DNA from: JACMLD01 sp038207265
Lineage (GTDB): Bacteria; Bacteroidota; Bacteroidia; Chitinophagales; Chitinophagaceae
Length of the DNA stretch: 64,000 bases
Assembly: GCA_038207265.1 (NCBI GenBank)
Contig: JBBQZZ010000011.1
Location: 1-64,000 of the forward strand
Direction of reading: 5' to 3'
Part shown: piece after piece, positions 26,928 to 35,954 of the stretch
Numbering within the stretch: the first letter of the stretch is position 1
Layout of the letters: each line of letters starts with the position of its first letter
Notes under the pieces: model-generated
Databases searched by the model: none
The model's input: only the letters and a program-made list of their open reading frames with translations
What the model was told of the DNA's origin: nothing
Program-made: the position numbers and the translations under genes

Positions 26928-27401
26928 CTAAAATTCATAAGTTAACACAAACGTGCCGGAATACGGCAGACGGTTCCATGATTCAATAAGAGACTTAATA
27001 TAATTTCGGATCAACTCAATTGCTGTCTCCGAAAGTTCCGGAGCCGGATACGATGTGCACATTTTTGCAAATGCATCTTGCGCAACTTTGTTGAAGTCTT
27101 CAAAATATCCCTGGTTAAATTCAATTAAAAACAGGTTGGCCATATTTTCTGCATAACTGGCTTCTTCAGGTATTACAATTTGTTTCCTCGTTTCACGATT
27201 TTCAAAATCTTTAATGTCCATTCCTTTATTCAACATGCTCATAAACGCTGTTTTGTAGCCCAGTGCCTTTTCTATGGCGTAGTGGCTCAAATCATGCAAA
27301 ACATAAAAATTATCGGCTTGCATCCAGGTTTGAGAATTATCATCTCTTTTATACAATATGATATGTGGTTTACCGGTATTTTTTGTAATCAGTAACTGCA
27401 T
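26928..27401 (-). CDS. Conserved hypothetical protein between HMG-CoA lyase and GSCFA genes
   Basis: The protein is 157 aa and has no signal or membrane segment. Notable stretches are WMQADNFYVLHDLSHYAIEKA and NMANLFLIEFNQGYF; the His in LHDLSHYA could bind metal, but no named domain is recognised. Its ATG overlaps the upstream TGA (TGATG), so it is translationally coupled to HMG-CoA lyase, and the downstream GSCFA gene starts three bases after its stop. The tight packing implies a shared role that cannot be defined. Confidence 0.75.
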   Translation of the reverse strand: MQLLITKNTGKPHIILYKRDDNSQTWMQADNFYVLHDLSHYAIEKALGYKTAFMSMLNKGMDIKDFENRETRKQIVIPEEASYAENMANLFLIEFNQGYFEDFNKVAQDAFAKMCTSYPAPELSETAIELIRNYIKSLIESWNRLPYSGTFVLTYEF

Positions 27402-28264
27402 CACGCAAAAATTATATCCGCTAACCTGCTGCTGCTATGTAATGCTTCCATATTTAATTTACCTATTAACCCTTTTTCAATAAAATAAGGGATCATAAGT
27501 TCTGTATCCATATTACCTACCAATTCATCGTCTGCCATAGGACAACCTCCAATACCTTTCAACGCACCATCAAATCTGTTGCAACCCGCGTTCAGCGCTG
27601 CTTCCAGTTTTGCTTTCCAATTCATTGAAGAGGAATGCAGGTGAACTCCAATTTCATGTTGTGGAAATTTGTTGACGAGAGAATGGGTCATTGAAAATAC
27701 CTGCACTGGTGTGGCCAGGCCTACTGTATCTGCCAAAGAGATTATTTTTATATCAAGGGCAGTGATCTTGTTCACCCAATGAAAAACAATTTCTTCCGAA
27801 TAGACATCGCCGTATGGATTGCCAAAACCCATTGATATATAAACCACCAATTGCTTTTTATTTTTAAAACACAACTCCTGTATGTCTTCTACTCTTTCAA
27901 GTGCCTCTTCAATTGAACTATTGGCATTGCGTTGCTGAAAGGTTTCCGATACTGAAAAAGGAAATCCTAAATAAGTAATTTCATTGTGTATAACCGCTTC
28001 TTCAGCACCCCTGAGATTGGCTACTATGGCAAGGAGTTTCGTATGTGAACTGCCGAACGCTAATCCCCTCAGCACTTCTGTTGTGTCTGCCATTTGGGGA
28101 ATGGCTTTGGGAGAAACAAAACTTCCAAAATCAATGGTATCAAAACCCACCTGCAATAACGAATTGATGTATTCAATTTTTTTAGCAGCAGGAATCAATT
28201 GCTTCCAACCCTGCATTGCATCGCGCGGACATTCTATGAGTCTAATCTTTGAGCTGTTTGGCAT
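27401..28264 (-). CDS. mvaB: Hydroxymethylglutaryl-CoA lyase
   Basis: The protein is 287 aa with the HMGL-like TIM barrel. Motifs seen: IECPRDAMQGW near the start (RD metal/substrate residues), FDTIDFGSFVSPKAIPQM, GVHLHSS (metal His pair) and GIGGCPMADDELVGN, whose Cys is catalytic. The usual end reads GCPxAxGxSGN; the DDELVGN variant is noted. The enzyme cleaves HMG-CoA to acetoacetate and acetyl-CoA in leucine breakdown. It begins a three-gene operon with the hypothetical and GSCFA genes. Start and length are normal. Confidence 0.88.
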   Translation of the reverse strand: MPNSSKIRLIECPRDAMQGWKQLIPAAKKIEYINSLLQVGFDTIDFGSFVSPKAIPQMADTTEVLRGLAFGSSHTKLLAIVANLRGAEEAVIHNEITYLGFPFSVSETFQQRNANSSIEEALERVEDIQELCFKNKKQLVVYISMGFGNPYGDVYSEEIVFHWVNKITALDIKIISLADTVGLATPVQVFSMTHSLVNKFPQHEIGVHLHSSSMNWKAKLEAALNAGCNRFDGALKGIGGCPMADDELVGNMDTELMIPYFIEKGLIGKLNMEALHSSSRLADIIFA

Positions 28265-28287
28265 AACGGATGCAAAAATAACGAGTA

Positions 28288-29292
28288 TTATTTAAGCTGC
28301 GCAATACGCTTGTGTATCTTGTCGCGTAACCTGTTGAAGAAGCTCTCCCGTTCCTTTTCTCCAATGGTACTAATCATGGTTGATTTCTTCATCAGGTTCT
28401 GCAGGTTAGCGTACATGGAATCATTAAATCGTTCATCGCGTGTACCAACAAAATACAATACACTATGATTGAGAAAACTAACGCGGTTTTCACCAATTTC
28501 AGCTAAATATGTGTTATCACCGAGGATCAATTCATTTACAAACATGCGGAACGAGGCTGCATTGGGTTTGGGTTTCTCACCGATATTGAATTTAAGTCCC
28601 ATCTCCGCCTCCTTTTCGATATGATTGATTAATAGTTCTATTTTTTCGTATAAAATTTTTATATCTTTTTTATCGGCAAATGAACCTGCTTCTGCATAAA
28701 AATTAACCTGGTTTAATGAGCTGTTGAGACTTTCTATGTTCCAAATCTCGGTATTGGGTATCTGGTTATACATTTCAATTATTTTCCTGCCATATTCTGT
28801 ATACTGTTCATAGATTGGATCCTGTAGCGAGAACTTCACTCCTTTCAATCTTTCATCATGCAAAATTGATTTCATCCAGAAAAAGCATTTAAAAATCATC
28901 AGCTCCGGGATAAGAAAATGTTCAAAATGCGGAATATCCTTCATCAGGCAATACAAATGTTTTTTCTCAAAACTATTGATGACCTGCAAATTGTAGAGCA
29001 CGTTTTGCAAGTATTCAGCGAATGCTGTTTCGTTGCTGTTACCCTTCAAAATACCAGTAAAAATAAATGCATCGCTTTGCAGGTGCAGCAACTGATCCAT
29101 GGAAATTTTAAAATGCCTGCACAGCGTATAAGTTTCTTCTAAATCAATTGGCTTTTCTCCCCGTATTCGCCGGTACGCACTGTCATTGCTGATGTTTAAT
29201 AACTCAGCCACTGCATCAACCATCGAAATATGATTTGGCAATTGAGATTTAAGATGCTGGAACAACAGCACCTGCTTATTAGCTGGGTTCAT
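28288..29292 (-). CDS. Helix-turn-helix regulator with helical C-terminal region
   Basis: The protein is 334 aa from ATG 29292 (a TTG two codons earlier is less likely). Residues 5-65 read as a BetR/Xre-like DNA-binding domain: SMVDAVAELLNISNDSAYRRIRGE then the DLEETYTLCRHFKI helix. The remaining 270 residues are helix-rich with many charged residues, without a known ligand domain. It ends 23 bases before the HMG-CoA lyase start on the same strand and may control it. The ligand is unknown. Confidence 0.75.
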   Translation of the reverse strand: MNPANKQVLLFQHLKSQLPNHISMVDAVAELLNISNDSAYRRIRGEKPIDLEETYTLCRHFKISMDQLLHLQSDAFIFTGILKGNSNETAFAEYLQNVLYNLQVINSFEKKHLYCLMKDIPHFEHFLIPELMIFKCFFWMKSILHDERLKGVKFSLQDPIYEQYTEYGRKIIEMYNQIPNTEIWNIESLNSSLNQVNFYAEAGSFADKKDIKILYEKIELLINHIEKEAEMGLKFNIGEKPKPNAASFRMFVNELILGDNTYLAEIGENRVSFLNHSVLYFVGTRDERFNDSMYANLQNLMKKSTMISTIGEKERESFFNRLRDKIHKRIAQLK

Positions 29293-29473
29293 GGGCAATT
29301 AGTTTGGCATTTACTGCAAACGGCCAGGCAAAATTTGGCGAAATCTGCAAGTCCTTATAAATGTAAGTTGATTTTTTGCAATTGACAATAGCGGTTTGGT
29401 ATTTCTCGTGGCTGTTCTGGTGAATATTACCCGCTTATAAAAAGCAGGATCAGAAAGCAATTAGGGGTTGGCT

Positions 29474-29481
29474 AGTGGTAA
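29474..29481 (+). promoter_or_regulatory. AGTGGTAA motif upstream of the lipocalin-like gene
   Basis: AGTGGTAA lies about 46 bases before the ATG at 29527, within TTGGCTAGTGGTAAA, a 15-base string also present at 21245-21258. Possible operator; see findings. Confidence 0.3.
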
Positions 29482-29526
29482 AAGTAAATTTGAATAACAA
29501 TTTATTTTATAACCAATAATCAAATT

Positions 29527-29970
29527 ATGAAAAAAGATACCAGTATAAGGATCGTTATTTTTTGCATGCTATTGTTTGGCTGCAATAAGAAAGATGCTGC
29601 TTCTGCCAACCAATTACACAAAAGCGAGTTACTCATATCCGGAAGTTGGCAACTAACGGCTGTTATAGCAGATGAAGATGGAAACGGCAGTTATGAAACC
29701 AACAGGTTAGCTTCTTTCCCGGATTGCTTCAGGGACAATTATTACACATTCAAATCCAGTGGCAACCTGGAGGTTAATGAAGGTCCTTCCAAATGCGATC
29801 CAACTGATCCGCAAACATACAGTTCAAACTGGCAGCTAACCCAAAATGAAACACACCTGGTTTTTGGTGCCGATGAATATGTACTGGAAGAATTAACTGC
29901 TTCCATATTGAAATGGAAAGAAGAATATTCCAATGGAAGAAGCGCCATCACCACTTTTACTAAACGCTGA
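29527..29970 (+). CDS. Lipocalin-like lipoprotein
   Basis: The protein is 147 aa. The lipobox is LLFGC (Cys18), so it is a lipoprotein. The mature part fits a small lipocalin-like beta barrel: SGSWQLTAVIADEDGNG opens it, YYTFKSSGNLEVNEG and SSNWQLTQNETHLVFG supply repeated strands, and TFTKR ends it. Such domains are common in Bacteroidota and may bind small hydrophobic molecules. It stands first in a short plus-strand run with two envelope proteins. No ligand can be named. Confidence 0.75.
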   Translation: MKKDTSIRIVIFCMLLFGCNKKDAASANQLHKSELLISGSWQLTAVIADEDGNGSYETNRLASFPDCFRDNYYTFKSSGNLEVNEGPSKCDPTDPQTYSSNWQLTQNETHLVFGADEYVLEELTASILKWKEEYSNGRSAITTFTKR

Positions 29971-30020
29971 TAAATTTTTTCTGAATGCAACAATAATTTC
30001 TTCAAACAAAACTAATTACA

Positions 30021-30812
30021 ATGAGAAATAACAATTATTTACTGTCGCAACTGTTAATTTACTGCGCTTGTATCCTGGCATTTAGTTCATGTTGTCAGCC
30101 ATGTGGTGTACAAAATCCAGATGTTATACCTGAGACGCGACAAAAAGAAAATTTCTACTATGTCCCGTCTTCTGTGAATTCACCATTGCTGAATACGAAA
30201 CATGATCTTAGCTTATCGTTGCAACGTTCTGCCAGTCCTATGCATTCGGGCGTTGAAATCCAGGGTGCCTTTCTACCCGGCAAACACATTGGAATGATCA
30301 CCAGTTATTCCGGGGGAGGGAATAAGAAAGACGATGACCTTAGCTACCGCAAATTTGAAATGGGTGCCGGTTATCTTTTACCTGCCGGAAAATACTGGCA
30401 TTTTGAAATGTATGCGGGGTACGGTGTTGGTAAGATAGACAACCAACATGCTACCGGCGCTTCCATCATTAAAAGCAATTATTTTTTCGTTCAACCCGCC
30501 ATGGCAGTCAGCAATGAGCAGCAAACCGTTCAATTTGGTTTTGTATCTAAACTGATTTCAAATCATTTCAATATAGGATTTCCTGCCTTTGACATAGATA
30601 AAGAACCATTCAGTGCCACCCAAATCCGGACTTTGCAAGAACAACCCAATCATATTTTTTGGGAACCTGGAATTGTATTTCGCTTTGGATGGAGACATTT
30701 CTTGTTTCATACCGGCTACTCGTCTTCTACTCACTTAACAAATTCCGATTTGCACCGGTCAAAAGGGAATTTTTCAATGGGAATGTATCTTAATTTTAAT
30801 ACTGGCAAATAG
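30021..30812 (+). CDS. Outer-membrane-type lipoprotein of unknown function
   Basis: The protein is 263 aa. The N-terminus has a signal sequence with adjacent Cys residues (AFSSCCQPCG), so acylation at the first Cys is likely. The rest alternates polar and hydrophobic strands with Gly-rich turns (MYAGYGVGKIDN, EPGIVFRFGWRH), typical of a small beta barrel. No named family is recognised. It is 50 bases after the lipocalin-like gene and six bases before the DUF6268-like gene, so the three probably form one operon. Confidence 0.65.
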   Translation: MRNNNYLLSQLLIYCACILAFSSCCQPCGVQNPDVIPETRQKENFYYVPSSVNSPLLNTKHDLSLSLQRSASPMHSGVEIQGAFLPGKHIGMITSYSGGGNKKDDDLSYRKFEMGAGYLLPAGKYWHFEMYAGYGVGKIDNQHATGASIIKSNYFFVQPAMAVSNEQQTVQFGFVSKLISNHFNIGFPAFDIDKEPFSATQIRTLQEQPNHIFWEPGIVFRFGWRHFLFHTGYSSSTHLTNSDLHRSKGNFSMGMYLNFNTGK

Positions 30813-30818
30813 TCCCAT

Positions 30819-31730
30819 ATGCTAAAAGCCTATGCTTTTGTTATTTGTTATTTATGCTCGTTATCAGAACAGGCGCAACCCTACATCGATATTGCGCAGT
30901 TTAAGTACACGCATAGTCCTGATGCAGGATTATGGAGAAGAAATAACCAGCCTAATTACTTTGAGCATTTTAGTGCTGCCATAAATGTTCCATTTGTTTC
31001 AAAAAAAGACAGCAGTATTATTTTGTTAAGCCCCTATGCAGAAAGATGGGATTTTAATATTACAAATGCTGTTGGCAATTTCAATGATTTACCCAATCAT
31101 CTCTATTCATTAATGTTACCATTCACTTATATCAGGCCGCTATCAGGCAGCTGGAATATAACTGTGTCTGCTATTCCCCGATGGAACGGAAACAACAACT
31201 CCGTTTTTAAAAATAGTTTTCAAATGGGAGTGGCAGTTCTTGCCAGCTATAAAAAGAAAGCAGGGCTTGTATTGAAAGCAGGGTTATATTACAATGCAGA
31301 ACTATCCGGCCCGTTTTTTATGCCTTTACTGGGAATTGACTGGAAAATTGGTGATAGAGATAATCTTTTTGGAATATTACCCGGAAGCATTGTATTTGAA
31401 CATAAAATCTTTCGCGCCTTATTTGGTGGATTAAATTTCAAAGCCACTACAAATAGTTATGACGCGGGTTTCATCCACTATAATACAAATGCCGGAATAG
31501 CGGACAATGAGAGATACCTGCGAATTGATGAAAATCAGTTAAGTCTATTTTTTGATTTTTACTTTACAAAAAACTTTGTACTAAATATGGAAGCGGGGCA
31601 TGCAGTCTTAAGACAATTGAGGTTGGGTTTAAAAGATCCCGCTACAAAATATTACTATAATACAAAGATGAATGATGATCTTTTACTGAAAGTTTCGCTT
31701 AATTATCGTTTACGATTGGCAGGTAGATAG
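30819..31730 (+). CDS. DUF6268-like outer-membrane beta-barrel protein
   Basis: The protein is 303 aa with a signal peptide ending near SEQAQ. The body has about ten beta-strand segments with aromatic girdles, such as LPFTYIRPLSGSWNITVSA and LSLFFDFYFTKNFVLNME, and a C-terminal strand LLLKVSLNYRLRLAGR. This fits the DUF6268 outer-membrane family of Bacteroidota, whose role is unknown. It is the last gene of the short envelope operon. Family assignment is by pattern only. Confidence 0.65.
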   Translation: MLKAYAFVICYLCSLSEQAQPYIDIAQFKYTHSPDAGLWRRNNQPNYFEHFSAAINVPFVSKKDSSIILLSPYAERWDFNITNAVGNFNDLPNHLYSLMLPFTYIRPLSGSWNITVSAIPRWNGNNNSVFKNSFQMGVAVLASYKKKAGLVLKAGLYYNAELSGPFFMPLLGIDWKIGDRDNLFGILPGSIVFEHKIFRALFGGLNFKATTNSYDAGFIHYNTNAGIADNERYLRIDENQLSLFFDFYFTKNFVLNMEAGHAVLRQLRLGLKDPATKYYYNTKMNDDLLLKVSLNYRLRLAGR

Positions 31731-31755
31731 GCAGATTAATTATGCAAACAGGTAT

Positions 31756-32490
31756 TTACATTCTTTGCCGCATGGCTTCGTACAATATCATTCCTGCTGC
31801 CACAGAGACATTGAGTGACTCAAAGTCTCCGGTCATAGCGATCTTAAATTTCTGATCACATATTTTCATGAGTGCGGGGAATACACCATTTTCTTCGCTG
31901 CCCATAACAATGGCGCAGGGTTCTTTCAAATCCAGATCATGCAGCCTCACAGGGGCCGTCATCTCACTGGCAAATACTTTTATTCCGTTCAGGTGAAGTT
32001 CATCCACTGCTTTCATCAGGCTGTTTACCCGGCATATATTTATTTTATCAAGCGCCCCAGCCGAAGATTTCATAGCTTCTTCATTAAGTGCCCCTACTCC
32101 TTTATCTGGGATAATCAACGCTTGTGCGCCACAGCAAACTGCCGTCCTTGCTATTGCACCTATATTACGGACATCTGTAACCGCATCAAGCATAATAAAC
32201 AAAGGCAATTCGCCTTTTGCCATAACATGGTCAATAACTTGTTGCAACTGCATGTACTGAACCAATGCAGCAAATGCAATGACACCCTGGTGATTGGCCC
32301 TGGTTAGTGTGTGTAACTTTTCGGGTGGCACCTGCTGAATCGGAATATTATGTTCTTTCGCAAGCTTTCTTATTTCGCCAATTGATTCTCCGCTCACATT
32401 GCGTTGAAACAAAATTTTATCAATAGGTCTCCCCGATTCAATGGCTTCAATTAATGGTTGCCTGCCAATTACCAGCGCAGATGATTTCAA
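31756..32490 (-). CDS. rlmB: 23S rRNA (guanosine-2'-O)-methyltransferase RlmB
   Basis: The protein is 244 aa of the SpoU/TrmH family. An N-terminal L30e-like substrate-binding part is followed by the knotted methyltransferase domain. Motif 1 is LDAVTDVRNIGAIARTAVCCG, motif 2 IVMGSEENGV and motif 3 NVSVAAGMILYEAMRQ. RlmB methylates the ribose of G2251 (E. coli numbering). No ATG is available before the conserved core; a stop lies six codons upstream, so the start is TTG at 32490. It follows a Nudix gene by ten bases. Confidence 0.9.
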   Translation of the reverse strand: MKSSALVIGRQPLIEAIESGRPIDKILFQRNVSGESIGEIRKLAKEHNIPIQQVPPEKLHTLTRANHQGVIAFAALVQYMQLQQVIDHVMAKGELPLFIMLDAVTDVRNIGAIARTAVCCGAQALIIPDKGVGALNEEAMKSSAGALDKINICRVNSLMKAVDELHLNGIKVFASEMTAPVRLHDLDLKEPCAIVMGSEENGVFPALMKICDQKFKIAMTGDFESLNVSVAAGMILYEAMRQRM

Positions 32491-32500
32491 TGCTGAGGTT

Positions 32501-33064
32501 TTATTTTTTTAAACTGCCTTCCAGCAGCATCAGTTTTACTTTTTGTATGGCTGCAACAGAAATAGAATCTGTAATCTTGCCTGATTCAATCATTTCATAA
32601 GCTTCTTCAAAAGGCAGTTTTTTTATCTGCAGTTGCTCTGTTTCTTCAGGCTCAGGCATGTGTTGAACCAGTTGCCGGGCCAGGAAAATTTCCCCGTATT
32701 CGTCACTAACGGAGTTGGACAAATGAAAATTCATCAGCTTTTGCCATTGACCGGCCTCCAGACCGGTTTCTTCCATCAGCTCTCTTTTTGCTGCTTCCAG
32801 TGTATCGGTGCCTGCCGGGCATCCACCTTCTGGTATTTCCCATGAATAAGCATTTAATACAAACCGGTACTGACCTACAAGATAAGTGTTCATCGATTCA
32901 TCTAATGGCATAATACCAATGGCCATGTTTTTAAAATGTACTTTGCCATAGATACCTTTTCCACCGGAAGGATTGATTACATCAAATTCAATCAACGAAA
33001 TCCAGGGATTATCGTAGATCTTTTTTTCATTCAAAACTTTCCACGGATTTATTGATTCATTCAT
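32501..33064 (-). CDS. Nudix hydrolase, ADP-sugar type
   Basis: The protein is 187 aa. The Nudix box GGCPAGTDTLEAAKRELMEE is clear, with the catalytic REXXEE glutamates. The pattern of an opening W-x-x-L-N-E-K-K segment and a beta-rich N-terminal third is typical of ADP-ribose or ADP-sugar pyrophosphatases. It sits between metK (terminated just upstream) and rlmB, with which it is probably co-transcribed. The exact nucleotide substrate is unknown. Confidence 0.88.
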   Translation of the reverse strand: MNESINPWKVLNEKKIYDNPWISLIEFDVINPSGGKGIYGKVHFKNMAIGIMPLDESMNTYLVGQYRFVLNAYSWEIPEGGCPAGTDTLEAAKRELMEETGLEAGQWQKLMNFHLSNSVSDEYGEIFLARQLVQHMPEPEETEQLQIKKLPFEEAYEMIESGKITDSISVAAIQKVKLMLLEGSLKK

Positions 33065-33075
33065 ATACCGAAAAT

Positions 33076-33107
33076 AAAAAAACCTCCCTTAAGCGGGAGG
33101 TTTTTAA
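33076..33107 (-). terminator. Intrinsic terminator of metK
   Basis: CCTCCC and GGGAGG pair, extended by A/T pairs, around a TTAAGC loop. The T run on the minus strand follows the hairpin 13 bases after the metK stop. It is nearly symmetric and could work both ways. Confidence 0.85.
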
Positions 33108-33119
33108 TATGATATCAAA

Positions 33120-34373
33120 TTATTTCAGGCCAAAGGCTTTTTTTACTTTGGCAACATAGTCCAGTTTTTCCCAGGTGAAAAGTTCTACTTTTCTTTTTAT
33201 TTCTTTACCATCGGGCGATTTGAATGTCTTTTCTACCGTTTCAGATTTGCGACCCATGTGACCATAAGCAGCCGTCTCGCTATAAATAGGGTTGCGCAAT
33301 TTCAAACGTTGTTCAATAAAATAAGGACGCATGTCAAATACACTTTCAATAATCTTTCCTATCTGACCATCGGTTAAATTAACCTTTGCCCTGCCAAAGG
33401 TATTTACATTGATTGAAGTTGGCTGCGCAACACCAATAGCGTAAGAAACCTGCACCAAAACTTCATCTGCAACACCGGCTGCCACCAGGTTTTTTGCAAT
33501 ATGCCTTGTAGCATATGCTGCAGAGCGATCTACCTTACTCGGATCTTTACCACTGAATGCGCCACCACCATGTGCACCTTTTCCACCGTACGTATCTACA
33601 ATAATTTTACGACCGGTCAATCCGGTGTCTCCATGCGGACCGCCAATCACAAATTTACCTGTTGGGTTTATATGATACTTGATCTTATCATTGAACAATT
33701 TGCCATATTTCTTATACTTTGCCCTGACGCGTGGTATAAGTATGCTTACAATATCATCCTGTATTTTTTTCAGCATTTTTGCCTCACTGTCAAAATCATC
33801 ATGTTGGGTAGAAACAACAATTGCGTCTATACGAACAGGTTGGTTGTTATCATCATATTCAAGTGTAACCTGGCTTTTTGCGTCGGGTCGCAGGTATTTA
33901 ATTTGTTTGTTTTCACGTCTTAAGGCTGCCAGTTCAATAAGAATTTTGTGTGCCAGATCCAATCCCAATGGCATGTAATCATCTGTTTCATTGGAAGCAT
34001 AACCAAACATCATTCCCTGATCACCTGCTCCCTGTTCTTCTTTTTTCTTTTTATCTACGCCCTGGTTAATATCGGCAGACTGTTCATGAATGGCCGATAA
34101 TATTCCGCAGGAATTGGCTTCAAACATATACTCACTTTTGGTATAACCAATTTTACGGATCACACCACGGGCAATTTCCTGCACATCCAAATAAGCCTTT
34201 GATTTTACTTCTCCGGCAAGTACAACTTGTCCCGTAGTTACCAATGTTTCGCAGGCTACTTTAGACTGGGCATCGAACGCAAGGAAATTATCAATAAGCG
34301 CATCAGAGATCTGGTCGGCAACTTTATCGGGGTGACCTTCTGAAACGCTTTCTGATGTAAACAAATAAGGCAT
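33120..34373 (-). CDS. metK: S-adenosylmethionine synthetase
   Basis: The protein is 417 aa. It begins LFTSESVSEGHPDKVADQISDALID, the ATP-binding start of the family. The loop GAGDQGMMFGYASNE and the P-loop-like GGPHGDTGLTGRKIIVDTYGG are intact, as is the K-D-P-S-K-V-D-R-S block. It makes SAM from methionine and ATP. An insertion in the middle (KYLRPDAKSQVTLEYDDN) is usual in this family. It has its own terminator and a TATCTTTG promoter box 90 bases upstream; see the finding on the leader hairpin. Confidence 0.96.
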   Translation of the reverse strand: MPYLFTSESVSEGHPDKVADQISDALIDNFLAFDAQSKVACETLVTTGQVVLAGEVKSKAYLDVQEIARGVIRKIGYTKSEYMFEANSCGILSAIHEQSADINQGVDKKKKEEQGAGDQGMMFGYASNETDDYMPLGLDLAHKILIELAALRRENKQIKYLRPDAKSQVTLEYDDNNQPVRIDAIVVSTQHDDFDSEAKMLKKIQDDIVSILIPRVRAKYKKYGKLFNDKIKYHINPTGKFVIGGPHGDTGLTGRKIIVDTYGGKGAHGGGAFSGKDPSKVDRSAAYATRHIAKNLVAAGVADEVLVQVSYAIGVAQPTSINVNTFGRAKVNLTDGQIGKIIESVFDMRPYFIEQRLKLRNPIYSETAAYGHMGRKSETVEKTFKSPDGKEIKRKVELFTWEKLDYVAKVKKAFGLK

Positions 34374-34415
34374 AGAAAGATATTGTTTTAATGAATGATT
34401 GAGAGTTTATTAAAA

Positions 34416-34456
34416 TTTAATACGCCGGGTAAATAGCGTAATTCCGGCGTATTAAA
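34416..34456 (-). terminator. Hairpin between the DUF4270 gene and metK
   Basis: TTTAATACGCCGG pairs perfectly with CCGGCGTATTAAA (13 bases) around a 15-base loop, followed on the minus strand by TTTTAATAA. It lies 25 bases after the DUF4270 stop and so looks like its terminator. A TATCTTTG box at 34463 would place the metK start site just before it. Confidence 0.8.
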
Positions 34457-34462
34457 TTCGCG

Positions 34463-34470
34463 CAAAGATA
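34463..34470 (-). promoter_or_regulatory. -7 box for metK (TATCTTTG)
   Basis: The minus-strand sequence TATCTTTG is an exact match to TAnnTTTG. No good -33 TTTG is seen at 19-20 bases upstream, so it is supported by the -7 element alone. Confidence 0.45.
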
Positions 34471-34480
34471 ATTGGTGATT

Positions 34481-35914
34481 TTATATTTTGGAATAAATAA
34501 TTCGGAGTCGCATCTTCTTTTTCGGATCAGGGTATCCTCCACCTTTTAATGCAACTCTGCCGTAGGCAATTTTACTACTGAGACTAATTGGATATCTAAT
34601 CAAACCCAATCCAGGATCTTTATAGTAAACCACATCCAGATAGGCTGCATGAAGCCTCAATGTATATGATGGTTCAGCTTTTGTAACAATACCCTGTACA
34701 TACCGCGTTATATTAAAACGATATGTTTGATCATAATTTATAAGACCGCCAAATTCAGCAAAATTATAGTAGTTGTTTTCTGTTCGAAAGTCATAGTTCG
34801 GCGTTGCCGTAATACGGTTGCTATTGGCAGAATCAATTGCATCCAGGAACAGCGATGGCGGCAGTGTAAATACATCGTTACGACTGGTAACAGAAGCATC
34901 TTTTTCCGCAATCAACTCAGCCCGGTGAATAACCCTGTTGCCAAGCCCGCTCAATCCAGGAATCTTAATATTTGCATATGAGCCTGGTGAAGATTGAATG
35001 TACAGGTAAGGATCATTTTGAATGCCATTTGCAACATTCGATGCATAATTACCAGCTGGCGTTCGCCTGATTAAATTTGCATGCATATATGGGGCAAATG
35101 TGAAAGAAGTACGTAAAGCACTGTCTGCAACCCCACCTTTCTGAGCACGATAATAAACAATCAGACGCGAGTTAGCATCCAGCAAATTAAAATACGTTAA
35201 GGCCTGGTTACCCAAACCTGTTTTAATAGCCAACCCTTTGAACCGCGTCTTGAAAGTAGAATCATCATAATAAGCAGCGCCGGGTATGGTATCAAAATTT
35301 GCCAGCTTTTGACCGATACTATTATCGAGCCTGATACGCATCACACTTACAATTTTTGCAGTGTCCGTTTTCCAAATAACAGTTGTTGTATCGTGCAGTT
35401 TTGTAAGATCTACTGTTGCGTTAGCAAGCTGAGGGCCGGTTGTTGGAAAATCCGGTGAACTGATTTGATATCCTGAAAGAGAATCCTGAAAACTGGCAGC
35501 CGGGTCAATTTCAGCAACCTGTAAATTGAAAGCTGAAGTGCTGTCTCCATATGAAGCTCGGTAAGAAAGCATCAAAACAACGGAATCAATTCCTTTTACA
35601 CTGTCTCTGCTTACAAAAGGATGGGTGTCATGAAACGAAGGCGAAACTATTTCACTATAAATATCAGCTGTAGTGGTTCCAAAATCCGGATCGTTGATTT
35701 TCCCCAGTGCATGGTCTTCATTGTAAACGATCGATGTTGTGTCTGCCAGGTATTCATTGTTGCTAATTACATCCAGCGTAGTATCAAAAGTATTCACATT
35801 GTCAACTGCAGGAATCAGGTTGCCTCCCAGTTCAGTTGTATCAATTTTAGTACAGGAATAGTGTGTAAAAACAAAGGATGACAGTATGAAAACAAAGAAA
35901 TATAACTTCTTCAC
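34481..35914 (-). CDS. DUF4270 lipoprotein
   Basis: The protein is 477 aa with a lipoprotein signal (lipobox FTHYSC). The start is GTG at 35914; a stop lies two codons upstream and no other initiator fits the signal. The pattern TTELGGNLIPAVDNVNTFDT, then SIVYNEDHALGKINDPDFG is typical of DUF4270, a secreted Bacteroidota family with beta-rich repeats and unknown function. It is the second gene after the glycogen-synthase-like gene and probably shares its transcript. A strong hairpin ends the unit. Confidence 0.85.
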   Translation of the reverse strand: MKKLYFFVFILSSFVFTHYSCTKIDTTELGGNLIPAVDNVNTFDTTLDVISNNEYLADTTSIVYNEDHALGKINDPDFGTTTADIYSEIVSPSFHDTHPFVSRDSVKGIDSVVLMLSYRASYGDSTSAFNLQVAEIDPAASFQDSLSGYQISSPDFPTTGPQLANATVDLTKLHDTTTVIWKTDTAKIVSVMRIRLDNSIGQKLANFDTIPGAAYYDDSTFKTRFKGLAIKTGLGNQALTYFNLLDANSRLIVYYRAQKGGVADSALRTSFTFAPYMHANLIRRTPAGNYASNVANGIQNDPYLYIQSSPGSYANIKIPGLSGLGNRVIHRAELIAEKDASVTSRNDVFTLPPSLFLDAIDSANSNRITATPNYDFRTENNYYNFAEFGGLINYDQTYRFNITRYVQGIVTKAEPSYTLRLHAAYLDVVYYKDPGLGLIRYPISLSSKIAYGRVALKGGGYPDPKKKMRLRIIYSKI

Positions 35915-35954
35915 AAGCTACAATTAAATTAATAGGTATCTGATTAACGGTTAT

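Noticed and set aside
33501..33978. Overlapping plus-strand frames within metK
   Set aside because: Antisense to a conserved gene; no independent signals.
34374..34480. SAM riboswitch before metK
   Set aside because: The only structure is a simple hairpin with a T-rich follow-up; no pseudoknot or known riboswitch core is recognisable.
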